A stretch of DNA of 7,851 nucleotides from Promethearchaeota archaeon (GTDB lineage Archaea > Asgardarchaeota > Lokiarchaeia > Sigynarchaeales > SOKP01), in assembly GCA_013375495.1 (NCBI GenBank), contig JABXKC010000067.1:1-7851 (forward strand), written 5' to 3'. Positions 6,131-7,851 of the stretch are shown piece after piece. The notes beneath the pieces are model-generated. The model ran no database searches, was not told where the DNA came from, and saw only the letters and a list, made by a program, of their open reading frames with translations. A program made the position numbers and the translations under genes. Position 1 is the stretch's first letter. Every line of letters begins with the position of its first letter.

Positions 6131-7408
6131 TTAAAAATCGGAAGTATTAATGAATTCATAACCACAACTCGTACAAAATCGTTGAGAATCTCGCATAATT
6201 TTTTGCCCGCATACTGGACAGATCTTAACAACTTCTTGTGGTTCTTCAGATAATTCTGATTCTTCCCTATAGAGAGGGATATCTTCTTGAGAGGGTTCAA
6301 ATGTAGGTAATTCTGGTTTAGACCGTCTAACACTGACGATTACAAGCCCAGAGACTGCTGCAATCACACCGACTGCTATGAATGTTGAGATCAAAAAACT
6401 ATTATCCGGTGGTGTTCCATTAGAATTATCATCAGGGGGAGTATCTTCCTCAAGCCAAATGTTTATTTGATCAAACTTATCTTGATTTAGCCGAGTGCCC
6501 ATATTCGCATACGTACCATTTTCATATTCATAAGCATTAATAGTTAGAATATAATAATTCCCTCCACTCTCTTCCCACACAGGACCACCGCTCTGACCCG
6601 GAGCAGAATCCATCCAATACCAATGATTGTAATTATCAGCATCCTCCCCTACATCAGAATCATAATACATATTTAATCCTAGATCTAAATCACCTGGATA
6701 TCCCGCAGTATGCAAAGTTCCGGTATAAATAGAATCTAAAGGATCAGCGGTCTTTCTTCCCATCCATCCTGTCTGATTGCCAATCGTTCTATCAAGAGTT
6801 ACCACAGCCCAATCATGTTGGAACATTTCATCTTGAATCCACTGTGTATACGTACGAAAGTAGGTGGCATACGCATGCCCGAAAGGCTCATAAGAGCTAT
6901 TCATTCCCGGTACTACTTTTACTTCTTTCACCCAACCTCCATTTTCATGGGTGTATACGCAATGACCACACGTTAAAATATGAAATTCATCTAGCATTGC
7001 ACCAGACCCGATCCATTCAGTATCATCATCAGCAGTTATAAATAATTTACATATAGTACTCCATGGATAACTTGAAGTCAAATTAATTTTTACTCGATCA
7101 TCAGGGGGAAATGGATAGGAAAGCTTAAGAGTATCATCATGAAAAGTAACTTTGTTAAGTATATTACCTAAAAAAGGCGGGCTGATTGTTTGAAGGGATG
7201 AAGTTCTAAAATTATCAATTCTCTCTTCTGTTCTTGCAAGAAGATTATATCCAATAGTGGAAGAAGAATCATTTAAAAAAGAGGTGTTCTCATTTGCTGA
7301 TAATTCTTTATTAATAAAGAAAAGAAAACTATAAGCATAAATAAATGAACAAGAGAGAGTTAGCAATATTACTCCAAAGATTAATTTCTGTCTAAATAAA
7401 ATTTTCAA
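6131..7408 (-). CDS. Membrane-anchored S1-type (trypsin/V8-like) serine protease with cytoplasmic zinc ribbon
   Basis: Likely a surface peptidase. Residues 1-36 hold a basic start and a hydrophobic segment (signal peptide or anchor). The chymotrypsin-fold domain spans about 105-320, with triad candidates His149 (ILTCGHC), Asp199 (HDWAVV) and Ser273 (GQSGGP). An acidic, Pro-rich linker leads to one transmembrane helix at about 338-360, followed by RRSK, which should be the cytoplasmic side by the positive-inside rule. The tail is acidic and ends in a zinc ribbon, C397xxC400...C412xxC415. Several N-x-S/T sequons lie in the outer part (N41, N46, N109, N170, N211, N297, N330) and would suit surface glycosylation. 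The start is TTG at 7408, directly preceded by an in-frame TAA, with GGG ten bases upstream as a weak Shine-Dalgarno. It is convergent with actin. The substrate is unknown; V8-like Glu specificity is possible but not shown. A C-terminal zinc ribbon is not usual for this protease family. Confidence 0.9.
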   Translation of the reverse strand: MKILFRQKLIFGVILLTLSCSFIYAYSFLFFINKELSANENTSFLNDSSSTIGYNLLARTEERIDNFRTSSLQTISPPFLGNILNKVTFHDDTLKLSYPFPPDDRVKINLTSSYPWSTICKLFITADDDTEWIGSGAMLDEFHILTCGHCVYTHENGGWVKEVKVVPGMNSSYEPFGHAYATYFRTYTQWIQDEMFQHDWAVVTLDRTIGNQTGWMGRKTADPLDSIYTGTLHTAGYPGDLDLGLNMYYDSDVGEDADNYNHWYWMDSAPGQSGGPVWEESGGNYYILTINAYEYENGTYANMGTRLNQDKFDQINIWLEEDTPPDDNSNGTPPDNSFLISTFIAVGVIAAVSGLVIVSVRRSKPELPTFEPSQEDIPLYREESELSEEPQEVVKICPVCGQKIMRDSQRFCTSCGYEFINTSDF

Positions 7409-7454
7409 TTAACTTTTACCCTTATGATTCTTAAATTATCATATCACAGCATAG

Positions 7455-7462
7455 TAATAAAT
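7455..7462 (-). promoter_or_regulatory. Candidate TATA box for the protease gene
   Basis: On the minus strand the sequence reads AATTTATTAC, a TATA-like stretch about 50 bases upstream of the TTG start. That would place initiation some 25 bases before the gene. The AT-rich background makes such matches frequent. Confidence 0.3.
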
Positions 7463-7620
7463 TTTAATGTCTATCTCTTTTTTCCAACAAAATTAAATTA
7501 TTTTAATTCAGCGTCTGATTTCAATGAAAATTCATTTGAAAAGACAAAAAATCTTAAAATAAAATATAACAAAAATATATTTCAAATTGTTCTTTAGTAG
7601 AGAAACTCTATTACTTGAAT

Positions 7621-7655
7621 TAGTAACTACTAGTAATAATTATAGTAACTAGTAA
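7621..7655. repeat. Imperfect direct repeat TAGTAACTA(CTA)GTAA
   Basis: Copy one at 7621-7636 reads TAGTAACTACTAGTAA; copy two at 7643-7655 reads TAGTAACTAGTAA, identical apart from a three-base CTA insertion in the first. Starts are 22 bases apart, about two DNA turns, and each copy contains the palindrome ACTAGT. This suits a paired binding site for a dimeric regulator, which is inference. Confidence 0.45.
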
Positions 7656-7705
7656 CTTATATGCCATTTTATGCTGAAAATATTCCTAAGTTCTACGTTT
7701 CGTAC

Positions 7706-7713
7706 TATATATA
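7706..7713 (+). promoter_or_regulatory. Candidate TATA box for the right-edge gene
   Basis: TATATATA lies about 73 bases before the possible TTG start at 7779 and about 50 bases after the direct repeat. Initiation near 7735-7740 would fit an archaeal promoter. Confidence 0.4.
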
Positions 7714-7778
7714 CATTAAAATTTTATAGATGTTTTGCTAACTTTTATTAATAATTAATAAAATGGAATCAAAAAAGT

Positions 7779-7851
7779 TTGGAAATTGACTGGTTAATTA
7801 CAATATCATTGTTATTTATGGGTTTAATTATTGGAACAATGATATTAAATG
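7779..7851 (+). CDS. Possible N-terminus of a membrane protein (cut by window end)
   Basis: From TTG at 7779 a frame stays open to the last base. It begins with a short charged stretch, then a strongly hydrophobic run (LITISLLFMGLIIGTMIL) able to span a membrane. An ATG at 7818 in the same frame is an alternative start. The in-frame stop upstream is at 7752-7754. A TATATATA box sits at a fitting distance, but there is no clear Shine-Dalgarno and only about 24 codons are visible. The family is unknown and the call is tentative. Confidence 0.35.
   Translation, partial: MEIDWLITISLLFMGLIIGTMILN

Larger units (their letters stand above)
7409..7778. other. 370-base AT-rich intergenic region right of the protease
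   Basis: No convincing coding sequence or RNA gene. It holds a TATA-like element for the protease, an imperfect direct repeat at 7621-7655 and a TATATATA box at 7706 facing the right edge. Confidence 0.55.

Noticed and set aside
6082..6333. Open minus-strand frame of 83 codons over the protease 3' end
   Set aside because: It overlaps the zinc-ribbon coding region in another frame; the protease frame carries clear motifs.
7343..7357. Possible lipobox (TLSC, C20) in the protease N-terminus
   Set aside because: Position -3 is Thr and -2 is Leu, which does not fit the usual [LVI][ASTVI][GAS]C pattern, and the protein already has a transmembrane anchor.

Overview
The window most likely comes from an Asgard (Promethearchaeota) archaeon, Lokiarchaeia-like. 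The main evidence is a compact, intronless gene for a full-length actin that looks almost eukaryotic. It sits beside prokaryote-style, tightly packed redox genes of anaerobic H2/F420/NAD(P)H metabolism. The DNA is AT-rich, has TTG and GTG starts, and shows archaeal-style TATA-like boxes and poly-T ends. The exact lineage cannot be read from this sequence alone.

Layout. (1) Positions 1-2834, plus strand: a redox operon running in from the left edge. It holds an iron-sulfur subunit of the HydB/AsrA/FlxB type (5' end missing), an FAD/NAD(P)H-binding subunit with a C-terminal [2Fe-2S] site of the HydG/AsrB/FlxA type, and an FrhB/FdhB-type protein with two [4Fe-4S] sites. Together they look like an electron-transfer unit linking NAD(P)H, iron-sulfur carriers and probably F420. 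The catalytic partner, for example a NiFe-hydrogenase large subunit or Hdr, is not in view. (2) Positions 3051-4270, minus strand: an unrecognised, probably helical soluble protein of about 324 residues, followed by a possible 81-residue basic ORF joined to it by a one-base stop/start overlap. (3) Positions 4280-4733: a 454-base divergent intergenic region with very AT-rich sequence, two short palindromes and candidate TATA boxes. (4) Positions 4734-5879, plus strand: actin (lokiactin type) with a poly-T terminator after it. (5) Positions 6131-7408, minus strand, convergent with actin: a membrane-anchored S1-type serine protease with its triad in the outer domain, one C-terminal transmembrane helix and a cytoplasmic CxxC-CxxC zinc ribbon. 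(6) Positions 7409-7851: an AT-rich intergenic region with a 22-bp-spaced imperfect direct repeat, a TATATATA box and the possible hydrophobic start of another protein cut by the right edge.

No tRNA, rRNA, CRISPR array, insertion sequence or integrase was seen. The most notable points are the actin with its divergently transcribed unknown partner, the protease-TM-zinc-ribbon architecture, and the joining of HydB/HydG-type subunits to an FrhB-type subunit in one operon.
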